Of a DNA stretch of 18,554 bases, positions 7,065 to 16,798 are shown piece after piece. The stretch is from Actinomycetota bacterium (GTDB taxonomy: Bacteria; Actinomycetota; Acidimicrobiia; Spongiisociales; UBA11373), in the NCBI GenBank assembly GCA_030688105.1, contig JAUYIV010000305.1, forward strand, positions 1 through 18,554, given 5' to 3'. Numbering within the stretch: position 1 is the stretch's first letter; each line of letters starts with the position of its first letter. The position numbers and the translations under genes were made by a program. The notes below the pieces were generated by a model. That model was given only the letters and a program-made list of their open reading frames with translations, was not told the DNA's origin and did not search any database.

Positions 7065-8105
7065 CTAATGCTCATCTTGCTGGTGGCTGGAGGCTGATGG
7101 CTGGTGGCTACTCAATCGCAACACCATTCCTCGCAGCGGCTTGGGGCGAAAGCGGCTCGCCTTGGGTGGGAGGAGCCGACCGGCCCGCGCCGCGACGATG
7201 ACGGCATCGACCTCGACGTCGGGAAGCAGAAGCGCTCCACCGGACCGTGGAATGTCCTGGATGGCCACCTCCCAGTTGCCGGTGTGGCTGGCCTCGCGCT
7301 CGGCGACACCGAGGAGCGGGTAGAGGAGGGCATGCGCCAACGCGGCTGGAGATCGTCGAACCGAGGCGTGCACCGTCGCCGCCGCGGCCGGCAATGGCCT
7401 GAGGCTGAATGCCCGGCCCGAGGCTCCCTCGACCCAGACCAGGGCATCTTCGACGACGGTGGGCGAGGGCAGAGGCTCCACCTCGAACGTCTGCCCAGCC
7501 GCCGAAGGCAGCGGAGTTGCCCGGCCGAACACCCGGTGGAAGGCCCCGGCTTCGAGGCCGGCACCGCGGTCACCGACGACCATGGTGAGAACCGTGGCGT
7601 CCGCACCATTGGTCGCCATGGCGGCCCGGCGCCGGTGGTGTCCGTCTGCGATCACGGCATTTGCGAAGAGGAGAGGGGCGCCGGCATCGACGGCCACCAA
7701 TTCGTGCTCGGTGCCGTCGTCTTCGATGGCGATCACCGGCCTCCCCAGCGGAGACAGTTCGGGCAGAGGCGCCTCCACGATGGCGAGGATCGGCCTGATC
7801 TCCACGCGGGGCGCCGAATGTCCCGGCGACTCCTCGATGGTGTCTTCATGGGGGATGAGATCGGTGGCGCGGGCGACACCGACGAGCCCGACGACCGTGT
7901 CGTGCGCCCTCCGCCGAATCTGGTACCGAAAGAGCCGCCGACCGGCAGAGGGCACGATCAAGCCGTCGGCGACGGCCCTCTCCAGCACTGGGTCGGGCTG
8001 GTACCGTCCCGCCTCGTCGCGAATTCGCCTGGAGTACGCGGCCGCATCTGCGCTCGAGAGCGGTCCTCGACCGGCGGGCAAGTAGCTTGGGAACGGAGAG
8101 AGCAT
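7065..8105 (-). CDS. DUF1015 family protein with repeat-derived C-terminal tail
   Basis: A 346-residue protein of unknown function. The family hallmark ADGHHR (153-158) is present, preceded by the usual VGLVGVA and HEDT region (72-89). The end, PKASRFRPKPLRGMVLRL, fits the normal family C-terminus. After it come 16 extra residues, SSHQPSASSHQQDEH preceded by L, encoded by the heptamer array at 7079-7109. The N-terminus is short: the opening segment that other DUF1015 proteins carry, with a PPYDV-type motif, is missing. The ATG is at 8105-8103 and shares one base with the likely start of the divergent phosphatase gene. No Shine-Dalgarno sequence is seen, so the start could be leaderless or further in. 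The family is widespread in bacteria without an agreed role. Confidence 0.85.
   Translation of the reverse strand: MLSPFPSYLPAGRGPLSSADAAAYSRRIRDEAGRYQPDPVLERAVADGLIVPSAGRRLFRYQIRRRAHDTVVGLVGVARATDLIPHEDTIEESPGHSAPRVEIRPILAIVEAPLPELSPLGRPVIAIEDDGTEHELVAVDAGAPLLFANAVIADGHHRRRAAMATNGADATVLTMVVGDRGAGLEAGAFHRVFGRATPLPSAAGQTFEVEPLPSPTVVEDALVWVEGASGRAFSLRPLPAAAATVHASVRRSPAALAHALLYPLLGVAEREASHTGNWEVAIQDIPRSGGALLLPDVEVDAVIVAARAGRLLPPKASRFRPKPLRGMVLRLSSHQPSASSHQQDEH
7079..7109. repeat. Diverged heptamer array, unit GCTGRNG (4.4 copies), inside a coding end
   Basis: Four 7-base units plus GCT in strict register, differing from each other at one or two positions. On the minus strand these bases encode the last residues of the DUF1015 protein, so the array overlaps a gene rather than lying outside it. 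It is inverted relative to the perfect array at 6943-7015. The divergence suggests it is older than that array. Confidence 0.85.
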
Positions 8106-8902
8106 TGGCCGAACGAGTTCTAGCGGCGGAGGGCTCGCCCGGCAATGTCGTGCTCGACCTCGATGGATGCCTCTACGTGGCCGATGTTGCGGTGGATGGA
8201 GCCCGGGAATCCCTCGAACGGCTCCGGTACGACGGGTTCACCATCCTGTTCGCGACCAATAACTCGACGAAGTCCAGCGAAGTGGTCGCCGATCGCATCC
8301 AGTCGATCACCGGCTTCGAGGTCGCCCCCGAGTCCGTCATCACGTCCGCCGCCGCCGCGGCGACCATGCTCACCCCGCAGGACCATCCGGTGCTCCCCAT
8401 CGGCGAGGCGGGCCTTGTGGGCACGCTCGTCGAGGCCGGTGTAGCCGTGACCGAGGACCCGAGGGAAGCCCGATCCGTCATCGTCGGCCTGGATCGAGCG
8501 ATCACGTATGACCGGATCAGACGGGCCGCCCAAGCCGTGCTACTCGGGGCGCGTTTCATCGGAACGAACCCCGATGCAACTTTTCCGACGTCCTCGGTGC
8601 CGACTCCCGGGGCGGGAGCCCTGATCGCCGCCGTCGAGCGAGCCTCGGGGACGGCCCCCGAGTTCGCCGGGAAGCCTTACGAGCCGATGCGGCGGGCCGT
8701 CGCCGCGGTGCTGGCTCCGGGCCCGACCTGGGTGGTCGGCGACCGCGCCGAGACCGACATCGCATTCGGCAAGCTTGGGGGATGGCGGACCGTTCTCGTC
8801 CTCACCGGACTCACCGCCCGCATCGAGGACGTGCCATCCGAATTGAGACCCGACCACGTGCTGGATTCCATTGCGGAGTTGCCGCGACTCATTGGCGGGT
8901 GA
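8105..8902 (+). CDS. HAD-IIA phosphatase, probable glycerol-3-phosphate phosphatase
   Basis: A 265-residue NagD-like haloacid dehalogenase phosphatase. Motif I is DLDG (D18 nucleophile, D20), motif II is ATNNST (50-55), motif III is K190 in GKPYEP, and motif IV is GDRAETD (D213, D218). The cap-domain length fits subclass IIA. Its place upstream of a small ORF, tlyA, nadK and recN equals that of Rv1692 in M. tuberculosis, described as a D-glycerol-3-phosphate phosphatase, so that activity is a reasonable inference. I prefer TTG at 8105 because GGAGAG (8095-8100) precedes it. An in-frame TTG at 8087 would add six residues. Its 5' end abuts the divergent DUF1015 start, so each gene's promoter must lie within the other gene. 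Confidence 0.88.
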   Translation: MAERVLAAEGSPGNVVLDLDGCLYVADVAVDGARESLERLRYDGFTILFATNNSTKSSEVVADRIQSITGFEVAPESVITSAAAAATMLTPQDHPVLPIGEAGLVGTLVEAGVAVTEDPREARSVIVGLDRAITYDRIRRAAQAVLLGARFIGTNPDATFPTSSVPTPGAGALIAAVERASGTAPEFAGKPYEPMRRAVAAVLAPGPTWVVGDRAETDIAFGKLGGWRTVLVLTGLTARIEDVPSELRPDHVLDSIAELPRLIGG

Positions 8903-8939
8903 CCGCTCTCCGGTCAGGACGGTATGCCGGCGGCTGGAA

Positions 8940-9662
8940 CTAGACCGATACCGGGTTCTCGCCTGCCAGGGTTCGGGTCAGCAGCTTCTCGCGGAATGGG
9001 AGAGCCACGATCGCCCCGAATACGAAGCCGGCCACATGCGCTTCCCAGGCGACCCCCTCGACTTCGAACAAGAACTGGCTGAAGAACCAAAAGCCGAGAA
9101 ACACCACCGCGGGGATCGCCACCACCCGAAACAAGATGAGGCTCAGCACCAGGTGCTTCGGGAAGAGCACCAGATACGCTCCCATCACGCCGGCGATCGC
9201 ACCGGATGCGCCGATCAGAGGAACGGTCAGATCTGGGTTCACCGCCACGAAGCCGACGGTGGCGGCGATGCCGGCCGCCACATAGAAAAGGAGATACCCG
9301 AGGTGCCCGAAGGCCTCCTCGACGTTGTTGCCGAAGATCCAGAGACTCCACATGTTGAAGAGGATGTGAGCGATGCTGCCGTGAAGGAACATCGAAACCA
9401 GGCCCGAGAACCAGACGTTCTTGCCCACGAAGCGGGGTGGTTCGGCGCCGTCGAGGCAGCGTTCGCCGGTGATCTCGTCGCGGCTGAGGGGCTCACCCGT
9501 GGTCAGCTCACACGCGATCGCGGCCCGCTCGTACGCGAACTCCGTGGCTTCCTCGGCATCCTGAGGCTGGATGTAGAAGAAGACGAAGGCGTTCACCGCG
9601 ATCACTGCCCAGGTCACCAGCGGCCTGATCCTCGTGGGATTGACGTCGCGGATCGGCAGCAA
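8940..9662 (-). CDS. Rhomboid-family intramembrane serine protease
   Basis: A 240-residue six-helix membrane protease that cleaves membrane-spanning substrates. Catalytic elements: HILFNMWSLWIFGNNVEE with N103, GASGAIAG with nucleophile S153, and EAHVAGFVFG with H209. The segment 32-80 between the first helices is long and hydrophilic, and contains two cysteines (C51, C69). The reading frame extends upstream to 9932, but the family N-terminus (MLPIRDVNPTR) fits TTG at 9662-9660, with AGGAAG five bases before it. The opposed small ORF and tlyA occupy the upstream stretch, which excludes the longer form. It converges on the phosphatase gene, leaving a 37-base gap without an obvious hairpin. Substrate unknown. 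Confidence 0.93.
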   Translation of the reverse strand: MLPIRDVNPTRIRPLVTWAVIAVNAFVFFYIQPQDAEEATEFAYERAAIACELTTGEPLSRDEITGERCLDGAEPPRFVGKNVWFSGLVSMFLHGSIAHILFNMWSLWIFGNNVEEAFGHLGYLLFYVAAGIAATVGFVAVNPDLTVPLIGASGAIAGVMGAYLVLFPKHLVLSLILFRVVAIPAVVFLGFWFFSQFLFEVEGVAWEAHVAGFVFGAIVALPFREKLLTRTLAGENPVSV

Positions 9663-9667
9663 TAGAA

Positions 9668-9673
9668 CTTCCT
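9668..9673 (-). promoter_or_regulatory. Ribosome binding site AGGAAG fixing the rhomboid start
   Basis: On the minus strand AGGAAG ends five bases before TTG at 9662-9660. This is the reason for choosing TTG over upstream in-frame starts that would run into the divergent genes. Confidence 0.7.
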
Positions 9674-9688
9674 GTCGTCGGACGCAGG

Positions 9689-9694
9689 GATAAT
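9689..9694 (+). promoter_or_regulatory. Candidate -10 GATAAT, possibly serving both directions
   Basis: GATAAT ends six bases before the ATG at 9701, exactly the spacing seen for TACCAT before tatA, which suggests a leaderless start. On the opposite strand the same AT-rich island reads CATTAT-like and lies about 30 bases upstream of the rhomboid start, so a symmetric, divergent promoter is possible. No strong -35 on either side. Confidence 0.4.
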
Positions 9695-9700
9695 GCCCCA

Positions 9701-9844
9701 ATGGATGATACGCCCATCGAAGAGCTGCTCGCGAGTCTGGAGGCCGCCGACCCCGCCGAGGCACCAGAGATCGCCGACGAGATCGCCGCCGACCTCTCGG
9801 CGCTCCTCGAGTCTGAGGAGGACGATCCTGCGACGGAGGCTTGA
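9701..9844 (+). CDS. Small acidic hypothetical protein upstream of tlyA
   Basis: A 47-residue ORF, about one third Asp/Glu, predicted mostly helical (IEELLASLEAADPAE...ADEIAADLSALLE) with a loosely repeated E/D-I-A pattern. I recognise no domain. Support for it being real: an isolated ATG with a well-spaced -10-like hexamer, a directional arrangement with tlyA, and a small gene (Rv1693) in the same place in M. tuberculosis as I recall it. Its 3' end overlaps the 5' end of tlyA by about 17 bases and carries the tlyA ribosome binding site, so it may also act as a coupling leader ORF. No cysteines, aromatic residues or signal peptide. Confidence 0.6.
   Translation: MDDTPIEELLASLEAADPAEAPEIADEIAADLSALLESEEDDPATEA
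9815..9821 (+). promoter_or_regulatory. Strong Shine-Dalgarno GAGGAGG placing the tlyA start
   Basis: GAGGAGG inside the small acidic ORF ends six bases before CTG at 9828, the only plausible codon at the position where TlyA proteins begin. The ATC at 9825 is three bases away, which is less well spaced. Confidence 0.55.
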
Positions 9845-10604
9845 CACCGAACTGGTACGTCGCGGTCTGGTCGGCACGCGCGCAGAGGCCCAGCGGCTCA
9901 TCGCAGGGGGATCGGTGCTCGTCCCCGGCCATCCGACTCCCAAGCCGGCAACGCTGGTCGCTCCCGAGGAACAGATCCGGCTCGACGACCGGGCCTCGAC
10001 GTGGGCGAGCCGCGGTGGCGAGAAGCTCGCCGCAGCTCTGGATCGGTTCGACGTGGCGCTCGAGGGCCGGCGCGCCCTCGACGTCGGGGCTTCAACCGGC
10101 GGATTCACCGATGTGCTCCTCACCCGAGGTGCCGCTTCGGTTCTGGCGCTCGACGTCGGGTACGGCCAGCTGCTTTGGCGACTGAGCACCGACCCGCGGG
10201 TCTCGGTGCTCGACAGGACGAACTTCCGCACGGTCGACCCCGCCGCCATCGGCGCCCCCTTCGACGTGGTGACGATGGACGTCTCGTTCATCTCCGCGGC
10301 GTCGCTGGCGCCTCAGCTTCACCGGGTCGGCACGAACGGCACCGACTACGTTGTCCTCGTGAAGCCACAGTTCGAGGTGGGCCGCCCGCGGGTGGGCCGG
10401 GGGGGCATCGTGCGGGATCGGGACGCACACCGCGACGCGGTGGCCACGGTGGTGGCCGCACTCTCCCGTGCCGGGCTCGCCCCCGTCGGGGCGATGCCGT
10501 CGCCGGTCCTCGGGTCGAAAGGGAACCGCGAGTTCCTGGTGCATGCGCGGTTCGGGCCGGGAGGTCGCGAGACGGGCCGGCTGGTCGACGAGGCCCTGGC
10601 ATGA
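9828..10604 (+). CDS. tlyA: TlyA family rRNA 2'-O-methyltransferase, apparent CTG start
   Basis: A 258-residue protein (mycobacterial TlyA about 268) that methylates ribose in 16S and 23S rRNA; in M. tuberculosis its loss gives capreomycin resistance. Residues 3-60 form an S4 RNA-binding domain (RRLDTELVRRGL). The SAM-binding fold follows: ASRGGEKL with K66, DVGASTGGF (85-93), DVSFIS with D151, LVKPQFEVG with K179, NREF with E235. This preserves the K-D-K-E set of 2'-O-methyltransferases. No ATG, GTG or TTG exists in frame between 9705 and about 9915, which is already inside the S4 domain. The ATGs at 9693 and 9705 would add a Ser/Arg/Pro-rich, shadow-like extension. I therefore place the start at CTG 9828, behind GAGGAGG. 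The end overlaps nadK (ATGA). Confidence 0.9.
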   Translation: MRRRLDTELVRRGLVGTRAEAQRLIAGGSVLVPGHPTPKPATLVAPEEQIRLDDRASTWASRGGEKLAAALDRFDVALEGRRALDVGASTGGFTDVLLTRGAASVLALDVGYGQLLWRLSTDPRVSVLDRTNFRTVDPAAIGAPFDVVTMDVSFISAASLAPQLHRVGTNGTDYVVLVKPQFEVGRPRVGRGGIVRDRDAHRDAVATVVAALSRAGLAPVGAMPSPVLGSKGNREFLVHARFGPGGRETGRLVDEALA

Positions 10605-11423
10605 AGATCGCGCTCGTGCTCCATCCCGATCGGGAGTCGTCATCCGAGATCGCGGCGAAGGTCGCGGCCGCGGCAGCTGAGCGTGGCATAGAGGTGACGA
10701 TCTCGGAGCCCGACGCAAGCCGGGTCCCGTCGGCGACGCCCCGCGCCCGGGAACCGCTCGAAGCCGACTTCATAGTCGCCGTCGGGGGCGACGGCACTGT
10801 TCTCCAGGCGGCACGCATGGCGCGTATCTCGGGCATTCCCATCCTCGGGGTCAACGCCGGGACGGTCGGCTTCCTCGCCGAAGTCGACCCTTCTCGCATC
10901 GGCGACGCCCTCGATGCCCTCCGCGACGGGGACTATCGAATCTCGCCCCGAATGACGCTCAGGGCCGAACTGCCCGATGGCACCACGGCGGATGCGCTGA
11001 ATGACGTGGTCGTCGAAAAGGTCGTCAGTCAGCATGTGGTCTCCATCACCGTATCCGTGGGGGGCCAGAAGCTCGCGGACTACCGATCCGATGCGATCAT
11101 CGTCGCCACCCCAACCGGTTCGACCGCATACACCTTCTCGGCCGGGGGGCCGCTGGTCGACCCTGAGCTGGACTCGCTCATCATGACGGCGGTGGCGCCG
11201 CACAACCTGTTCGGCCGAGCGATCGTGTTCGGTGCAGCCGTCACCCTGGACCTGCTGGTGTCCTCCGACCGGCCGGCCCGAGTCAACGTCGATGGCCTTG
11301 CCCAGGCCGAGCTGTTGCCGGGGGACACGGTTCGGGTCTCGCGTGGTCCCGATCCGGTGCGCCTCGTTCGACTGAGCCCCAGCAACTTCGCCAGGACGGT
11401 CAAAGAGAAGTTCCACCTCCACG

Positions 11424-11431
<8 letters not shown>
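10601..11431 (+). CDS. nadK: NAD kinase
   Basis: A 276-residue enzyme phosphorylating NAD to NADP with ATP or polyphosphate, the only route to NADP. Motifs: VGGDGTVLQAA (61-71) with D64 as expected catalytic residue, GVNAGTVGFLAE, the LNDVVVEK segment matching the N-E/D substrate loop, and ATPTGSTAY, the glycine-rich family signature. The length is typical. The ATG at 10601 overlaps the tlyA stop by 3 bases (ATGA), and the stop at 11431 overlaps the recN ATG by 8 bases, so tlyA-nadK-recN are almost certainly one transcript. The same order occurs in mycobacteria (Rv1694-Rv1696). Confidence 0.97.
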
Positions 11432-14766
<3,335 letters not shown>

Positions 14767-14767
<1 letters not shown>

Positions 14768-15657
14768 TGGCCCCAGAAGGGGCGGTCGACGATCAGATCC
14801 GCGACTTTCTCGCATCTCTGACCTCTGACCGCGGGCTGGCCCCGGCAACAGTGGTGGCGTATCGCCGAGACCTCGAGCAGTACGCCGCGTTCCTCGAGGG
14901 GCGCCAACCGAGCCCGGAACTGGTCTCGGCGTTCGTCGTCGGCCTGAAGGAGGCGGGGCTGGCGTCCACGACGATCGCACGGCGGGTGGCGGCGGTGCGA
15001 GGGCTCCATCGCTTTCTGGTGGCCGAGGGCGCCGCAGAGAGCGATCCCACGATTCTGGTCGAGTCACCGCGACGACCCCGTTCCCTGCCCAAGGCGCTCA
15101 CCGTCGAGGAGGTGGAGCGGCTGTTGGATGCTCCCGACGACGCGACGCCGGCGGGACGGCGCGACCGTGCCGTGCTCGAGTTCATGTACGCCACCGGGGC
15201 CCGTGTGGCGGAAGCCGTGGGCCTCGACGAGCTCGACCTCGATCTGGAGGAGGGGACGGCGATCCTCACGGGGAAGGGCGACAGGCAGCGGATGGTCCCG
15301 GTGGGCAGCGCCGCCAGATCCGCGATCCGTCGCTGGCTCCCCGACCGCGCCGGACTGCGCCGGCCCGGCCCCGCCGGCGGAGCGGTCTTCCTCAGCCTGA
15401 GGGGGCGCCGTCTGTCTCGGCAGGCCGTCTGGAACATCGTGCGCGCCCACTCGATCAGGGCGGGGTTGCAGCCGGGCGAGGTCTCCCCCCATGTGCTTCG
15501 CCACAGCGCGGCCACCCACATGGTGGAAGGGGGGGCCGACCTGCGCACCGTCCAGGAGATCCTGGGGCACGCTAGCATTTCGACCACCCAGATCTACACC
15601 CGGGTGTCGCCGCGTCACCTGCTCGAGGTGTACGCAACATCCCATCCACGCAGCTGA
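14767..15657 (+). CDS. xerD: Tyrosine recombinase XerD
   Basis: A 296-residue site-specific recombinase that resolves chromosome dimers at dif, normally with XerC and FtsK. The N-terminal SAM-like core-binding domain spans 9-90. The catalytic set is complete: R146 (ATGARVAE), K170 (GKGDRQR), H242 and R245 (HVLRHSAATH), H268 (LGHAS) and nucleophile Y277 (IYTRV). Its position directly after pyrG and before scpA/scpB matches mycobacterial xerD (Rv1701) and argues for the housekeeping recombinase rather than a phage integrase. The start overlaps the pyrG stop by one base. XerC versus XerD cannot be told from the motifs alone. Confidence 0.95.
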
Positions 15658-15668
15658 GAGGTCATCCA

Positions 15669-16016
15669 ATGGGCGCCTACGACGCCATCGACGCTCGACT
15701 ACGCGAAGAACGAGAGCAGGTCGTCCACCAGCTCTCGGAACTCGGCGCGAGCGAGTCGGGAGACCTCCGTGACGATGTCGACTTCGGCGAGGGCTTCGCC
15801 GACGCTGCCTCCGCCACCGCCGAGCGGACCGAGATACTCGGATTGGTGGAGAGCCTCAAGCGGTCACTCGAGGACATCGACCAGGCTCTCGCCCGAATCG
15901 CCGACGGCACGTACGGCACCTGCGCCAACTGCGGGAAGGTCATCCCGGCAGCACGGCTCGAGTTCCGCCCTTCCTCGACTTACTGCGTCGACTGCAAGAC
16001 CGCAAAGGCGTTGTGA
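15669..16016 (+). CDS. DksA/TraR-family zinc-finger protein
   Basis: A 115-residue protein of the family that enters the RNA polymerase secondary channel. Residues 5-79 are a long helical, coiled-coil-like region. The C-terminus has a four-cysteine zinc finger, C85-x2-C88 and C106-x2-C109 (TCANCGKVI, YCVDCK). At the coiled-coil tip, where E. coli DksA has D-x-x-D-x-A, this protein reads D35-D-V-D38-F-G40, with glycine in the alanine position. The Shine-Dalgarno GAGAGG (15656-15661) overlaps the xerD TGA and sits 7 bases before the ATG, so it is likely cotranscribed with xerD. Whether it acts on transcription as DksA does, or only shares the fold, is open. Confidence 0.9.
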   Translation: MGAYDAIDARLREEREQVVHQLSELGASESGDLRDDVDFGEGFADAASATAERTEILGLVESLKRSLEDIDQALARIADGTYGTCANCGKVIPAARLEFRPSSTYCVDCKTAKAL

Positions 16017-16042
16017 GAGAGGCCTCGCTCTCGCTCGGCCGC

Positions 16043-16063
16043 CAATGGGCAATTGGCAATTGG
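16043..16063. repeat. Short heptamer array, unit CAATTGG (3 copies)
   Basis: CAATGGG followed by two exact CAATTGG units, in register. It is a third unit type in the 140-base gap between the DksA-like and M50 genes. The unit contains the palindrome CAATTG. The preceding bases hold a small GAGAG/CTCTC hairpin (16017-16021 with 16028-16032) right after the DksA-like stop, with no T-run. Confidence 0.65.
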
Positions 16064-16100
16064 CCGGGCGCCGCTCACGCCGCGTCGCGCTGATCGGATT

Positions 16101-16135
16101 GGACGGGTGACGGGCGACGGGCAACGGGCGACGCC
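16101..16135. repeat. Heptamer array, unit NNRCGGG (5 copies)
   Basis: Four in-register units ending RCGGG (16101-16128) and a fifth, altered unit (16129-16135). It has the same consensus as the arrays at 17-72 (minus strand) and 157-184 (plus strand), more than 15 kb away. Its end overlaps a 6-base perfect palindrome, CGGGCG-A-CGCCCG (16125-16137), which could form a small hairpin upstream of the M50 start. Confidence 0.75.
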
Positions 16136-16140
16136 CGAGC

Positions 16141-16154
16141 GGAGGCTGGTGGCT
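16141..16154. repeat. Two heptamers GGNGGCT that supply the M50 ribosome binding site
   Basis: GGAGGCT and GGTGGCT, directly before the M50 ATG at 16157. The unit is the same as in the 7079-7109 array. The GGAGG (16141-16145) and GGTGG (16148-16152) cores are the only Shine-Dalgarno-like sequences ahead of this gene. Confidence 0.5.
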
Positions 16155-16156
16155 CC

Positions 16157-16798
16157 ATGATCCACGACAACGAGATCCTCGACGTCGTCCTCTTCGTTGC
16201 GATCCTGATCCCGTCGGTGATCTTCCACGAGGTGGCCCACGGCTTCGTCGCGAGGCGGTTGGGAGATCCCACGGCAAAAGACGCCGGGAGGCTGACGCTC
16301 AACCCGATCAAGCACATCGATCCCTTCGGTTCGGTGCTCCTGCCTGCGTTCCTGGCTCTGGCGGGCCAGAACGTCTTCGGATGGGCGAAGCCGGTGCCGG
16401 TCAACCCGAACCGATTTCAGCGCCCGGTCGGGGGCATGGCGATCACCGCACTCGCCGGGCCGGCGACCAACCTGACGATCGCCCTGGCGATCGGACGGCT
16501 CGGGCCTTTCGTCGAGCTCGACGGGATGATCTTCCGCACGGCGGATGGACTCGGGACCCGCGTACTCATCGGAGCGCTCATCGTGAATGCCGCCCTCGCC
16601 GTGTTCAACATGCTCCCGATTCCCCCGCTGGACGGGAGTCGCCTGCTGCCCCTGTTCCTCGGCCCCGGGGGACGGCGCCTCTACGACCAGGCCTCGCAAT
16701 ACGGGTTGATCGTCCTCATCCTCCTGCTGTTCGTGTTCAGGGGATCGCTTTCGTTCCTCGGATCCCTGATCAGCTGGGTGATGCGGGTGGCAGTGTGA
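16157..16798 (+). CDS. Site-2 protease family (M50) membrane metalloprotease
   Basis: A 213-residue polytopic zinc protease that cleaves substrates within the membrane. HEVAH (H24, E25, H28) gives two zinc ligands and the general base. NMLPIPPLDG (151-160) gives the third ligand, D159, in the M50B-type N-x-x-P-x-x-P-L-D-G motif. Membrane helices lie at about 8-30, 92-114, 134-155 and 182-208. No PDZ domain is present, so this is the compact type, with length typical for it. Targets are unknown; relatives release anti-sigma factors or transcription factors from membranes. The ATG at 16157 is preceded by repeat-derived GGAGG. The stop overlaps the GTG of the HD gene (GTGA), indicating coupling. 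Confidence 0.93.
   Translation: MIHDNEILDVVLFVAILIPSVIFHEVAHGFVARRLGDPTAKDAGRLTLNPIKHIDPFGSVLLPAFLALAGQNVFGWAKPVPVNPNRFQRPVGGMAITALAGPATNLTIALAIGRLGPFVELDGMIFRTADGLGTRVLIGALIVNAALAVFNMLPIPPLDGSRLLPLFLGPGGRRLYDQASQYGLIVLILLLFVFRGSLSFLGSLISWVMRVAV

Larger units (their letters stand above)
6943..7109. terminator. Possible bidirectional terminator formed by inverted heptamer arrays
   Basis: The arrays at 6943-7015 and 7079-7109 are inverted relative to each other. Aligned in register, 27 of the 31 bases of the shorter arm can pair with the longer arm, so transcripts from either side could fold into a long imperfect hairpin with a loop of about 63 bases or more. The position between the 3' ends of the convergent M20 and DUF1015 genes suits a shared terminator or transcript-end protector. 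No T-run is present. Structural inference only. Confidence 0.35.

Noticed and set aside
6943..7109. CRISPR array
   Set aside because: The units are 7 bases, contiguous, with no spacers, and no cas genes are nearby.
8903..8939. Terminator between the convergent phosphatase and rhomboid genes
   Set aside because: The 37-base gap shows no stem of useful length and no T-run on either strand.
9693..9827. Start of tlyA at ATG 9693 or 9705
   Set aside because: It would add more than 40 residues of Ser/Arg/Pro-rich sequence not present in TlyA proteins, while the other frame here encodes a coherent acidic helical peptide. Kept only as an alternative to the CTG start.
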